This document shows, in pieces, positions 4,866-6,093 of a stretch of 6,093 nucleotides of DNA (position 1 is the first letter of the stretch; the number at the start of each line of letters is the position of its first letter). The notes below the pieces were generated by a model that was given only the letters and a program-made list of their open reading frames with translations, ran no database searches and had not been told where the DNA came from. This DNA is from an uncultured Bacteroidia bacterium (lineage in GTDB: Bacteria > Bacteroidota > Bacteroidia > Bacteroidales > UBA932). The position numbers and the translations under genes were made by a program. Location: assembly GCA_902767355.1 (NCBI GenBank), contig CACXHG010000127.1, forward strand, positions 1 through 6,093, read 5' to 3'.

Positions 4866-5717
4866 ATGAGAAAAATCTTCTTGATCATGGCCTTTTTGGC
4901 CTTCAGTGCCAGCGCTTTCGCCGGCCGCGTGGTCACCGACACCATCCCCAGCAGAATCCTGGGCTTCGATGTGCCCTGCAACGTTTATCTGCCGGACGGC
5001 TTTGAGGAATCTTCCAAGGAATACCCCGTGGTGTACCTGCTGCACGGGCTCTCCGACACCTACAAATGCTGGGTCGAAACCGGCCGCATGGACATGATAG
5101 CCGACAGGCTTATCTCCAATGGCGAAATCGTGCCCATGGTCATCATAACCCCCAATGCCGGGCACAACGACCCCCGCAAGGTGCTCAATGGCTATTTCAA
5201 CACTCCGGGGCGCCGCTATGAAGACTTCTTTTTCCAGGAGCTGATGCCGATAATGGAAAGCAGATACCGCTGCATAGGCGACAAGGCCCACCGCGCCATC
5301 ATGGGTCTGAGCATGGGCGGCGGCGGCAGCACCGTGTATTGCCAGCATCACCCTGAATTGTTCTCCAGCTGCTATGCCATGAGCCCCTGGCTGGACGAGA
5401 AAGGCGGCGAGGTAGGCGGAGACAGCGAGGGGGATTTCCTGGCCGTTGTCTGCAACTCCGTGCGTGAAAATTCGGCCCTGGACTTTGTGGACCGCGCCGA
5501 CGAGAGCACAGTGGCGGCCCTTCGCACCGTCCGCTGGACCTTTGACATAGGCGACGACGACTGGCTGCTGCCCCTGTCGGTGAATATGCACTACAAGATG
5601 AACGCACGCGGCATCAAAAACGAGCTCCGGGTGCGCGACGGGCGCCACGACTGGTACTACTGGCCCATGGTGCTGCACTACGCCCTGCGCTGGGCCTCGG
5701 TCGGCTTCGCGCAGTAG
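4866..5717 (+). CDS. Secreted alpha/beta-hydrolase, putative esterase (esterase D / tributyrin esterase family)
   Basis: This 283-residue serine hydrolase has a signal peptide (MRKIFLIMAFLAFSASAFA, probable cleavage after residue 19), so it acts in the periplasm or outside the cell. After YPVVYLLHGLSDT, which holds the oxyanion His-Gly at 60-61, the nucleophile elbow is GLSMGG with Ser149. The acid is probably Asp232, the last of three Asp residues in IGDDDWL. The base is His261 in GRHDWYYW. This order and the YLLHG...GLSMGG...GxHDWxxW pattern fit the putative-esterase family (Pfam Esterase), which includes tributyrin esterases, feruloyl and acetyl-xylan esterases, and S-formylglutathione hydrolase. 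The physiological ester is not visible from sequence. A carbohydrate-linked acyl ester is one plausible guess given the mutarotase next door. It is transcribed away from galM and ends before a strong terminator. Confidence 0.9.
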   Translation: MRKIFLIMAFLAFSASAFAGRVVTDTIPSRILGFDVPCNVYLPDGFEESSKEYPVVYLLHGLSDTYKCWVETGRMDMIADRLISNGEIVPMVIITPNAGHNDPRKVLNGYFNTPGRRYEDFFFQELMPIMESRYRCIGDKAHRAIMGLSMGGGGSTVYCQHHPELFSSCYAMSPWLDEKGGEVGGDSEGDFLAVVCNSVRENSALDFVDRADESTVAALRTVRWTFDIGDDDWLLPLSVNMHYKMNARGIKNELRVRDGRHDWYYWPMVLHYALRWASVGFAQ

Positions 5718-5791
5718 GATGCGGTGTGCCATGCCACTGGCCCGGCACATTTGTGGCTGGAGCACAACTGCCTCACACTCAGTAGATAACA

Positions 5792-5827
5792 AAAAGTTAC
5801 CCCCTGGTTTTCCAAGGGGTAACTTTT
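5792..5827. terminator. Strong, probably bidirectional hairpin terminator
   Basis: Arms at 5792-5807 and 5812-5827 pair over 16 positions with one C-A mismatch and a TTTT loop. The arms begin and end with A and T runs (AAAAGTTACCCC and GGGGTAACTTTT), so either strand yields a U-rich 3' side. It sits between the convergent esterase gene and the right-edge gene and can serve both. Confidence 0.85.
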
Positions 5828-5883
5828 CATATATACCTCTGTGTCAAGTAGATACACTCCAGCCGCAAAGTGGCCGAGGGCCG

Positions 5884-6093
5884 CTACTCGCACACCGGGC
5901 GGACGCTGTAGCCGCGGTAGCGCCGGTAGAAATACTGGTAGCGATGCTCCGAGTTGAAAAACAGGTTCATCGCGCACACGGGGTGATAGGCGTGACGGGT
6001 TGCGCTCCAGTAGCGGCCGTCGCTGCCATAGTACATCAGGCCGCGCTCGTCCTTATAGCCCGCAGCCGGCAGGAATATGCTGTTGCCGTTGGC
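5884..6093 (-). CDS. C-terminal part of a FISUMP-type protein, cut by the right edge
   Basis: The last 69 codons and the TAG (5886-5884) of a minus-strand gene are visible; its start lies beyond the window. The segment reads NGNSIFLPAAGY, then GSDGRYWSAT, then NLFFNS, and ends YSVRPVCE. This order (Leu-Pro-Ala-Ala-Gly, Tyr-Trp-Ser-Ala-Thr, then Val-Arg-Pro-Val) is the hallmark ending of the Fibrobacter succinogenes major paralogous (FISUMP) domain, widespread in secreted or surface proteins of Bacteroidota and related to DUF1566. Such proteins usually have an N-terminal lipoprotein signal and variable surface domains, which cannot be seen here. An Arg/Tyr-rich stretch (RYQYFYRRYRGY) before the end is more basic than is usual. 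The function of the domain is unknown. Confidence 0.85.
   Translation of the reverse strand, partial: ANGNSIFLPAAGYKDERGLMYYGSDGRYWSATRHAYHPVCAMNLFFNSEHRYQYFYRRYRGYSVRPVCE

Noticed and set aside
4857..5792. 311-codon minus-strand open frame opposite the esterase gene
   Set aside because: It covers the esterase gene completely, runs into the terminator region, and has a His/Val/Gly-rich antisense composition. The esterase has an intact catalytic triad and signal peptide.
5678..5977. 99-codon minus-strand frame across the terminator
   Set aside because: It runs through the strong hairpin at 5792-5827 and overlaps the FISUMP gene in another frame. The FISUMP frame carries recognisable motifs.
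1..6093. Mobile element, CRISPR array, tRNA/rRNA or toxin-antitoxin pair
   Set aside because: No transposase, integrase, spaced direct repeats, clover-leaf sequence or paired small genes were seen.

Overview
The window looks like a piece of a Bacteroidales (Bacteroidota) chromosome. Three observations support this: repeated promoter motifs of the Bacteroidota type (TAnnTTTG), weak or absent Shine-Dalgarno sequences, and a set of typical Bacteroidota exported proteins (PepSY-like and TapB-like proteins, a lipoprotein mutarotase, and a FISUMP-type C-terminus). Genus cannot be fixed from the sequence. Coding regions are GC-rich at third codon positions, which creates several long antisense shadow frames that I rejected.

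Layout. The left edge (1-15, minus) holds only the first five codons of a gene with a good -7 element behind it. A non-coding stretch (16-264) follows. Next is a minus-strand lipoprotein with two PepSY-like repeats (265-1377). A divergent promoter region separates it from a very small plus-strand unit: a promoter, a 30-codon ORF (1471-1563) and a bidirectional terminator. A minus-strand RpiB/LacAB-family sugar-phosphate isomerase with a C-terminal extension (1633-2238) ends on the other side of that terminator. A second divergent region leads to a two-gene plus-strand operon: a secreted, compact TapB-like protein (2348-2902) and a lipoprotein VanX/DdpX-type D-Ala-D-Ala dipeptidase (2918-3673). 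This operon runs tail to tail, with one spacer base, into a lipoprotein aldose 1-epimerase (3675-4814, minus). A 51-bp divergent promoter region then leads to a secreted serine esterase (4866-5717, plus). A strong hairpin terminator (5792-5827) separates it from the C-terminal part of a FISUMP-like protein (5884-6093, minus), which is cut by the right edge.

How the genes work together. Five of the six complete genes of ordinary size carry export signals: three lipoproteins and two signal-peptidase-I proteins. The common theme is cell-envelope and carbohydrate or peptide processing: mutarotation of sugars, cleavage of D-Ala-D-Ala, and ester hydrolysis. The isomerase is the only complete cytoplasmic enzyme. 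The genes are mostly single transcription units in alternating directions rather than a dedicated pathway. I see no phage, transposon, CRISPR, tRNA or rRNA, and no convincing new multi-gene system. The points most worth a second look are the 30-codon unit, the isomerase that lacks a key histidine, and the shortened TapB-like protein.
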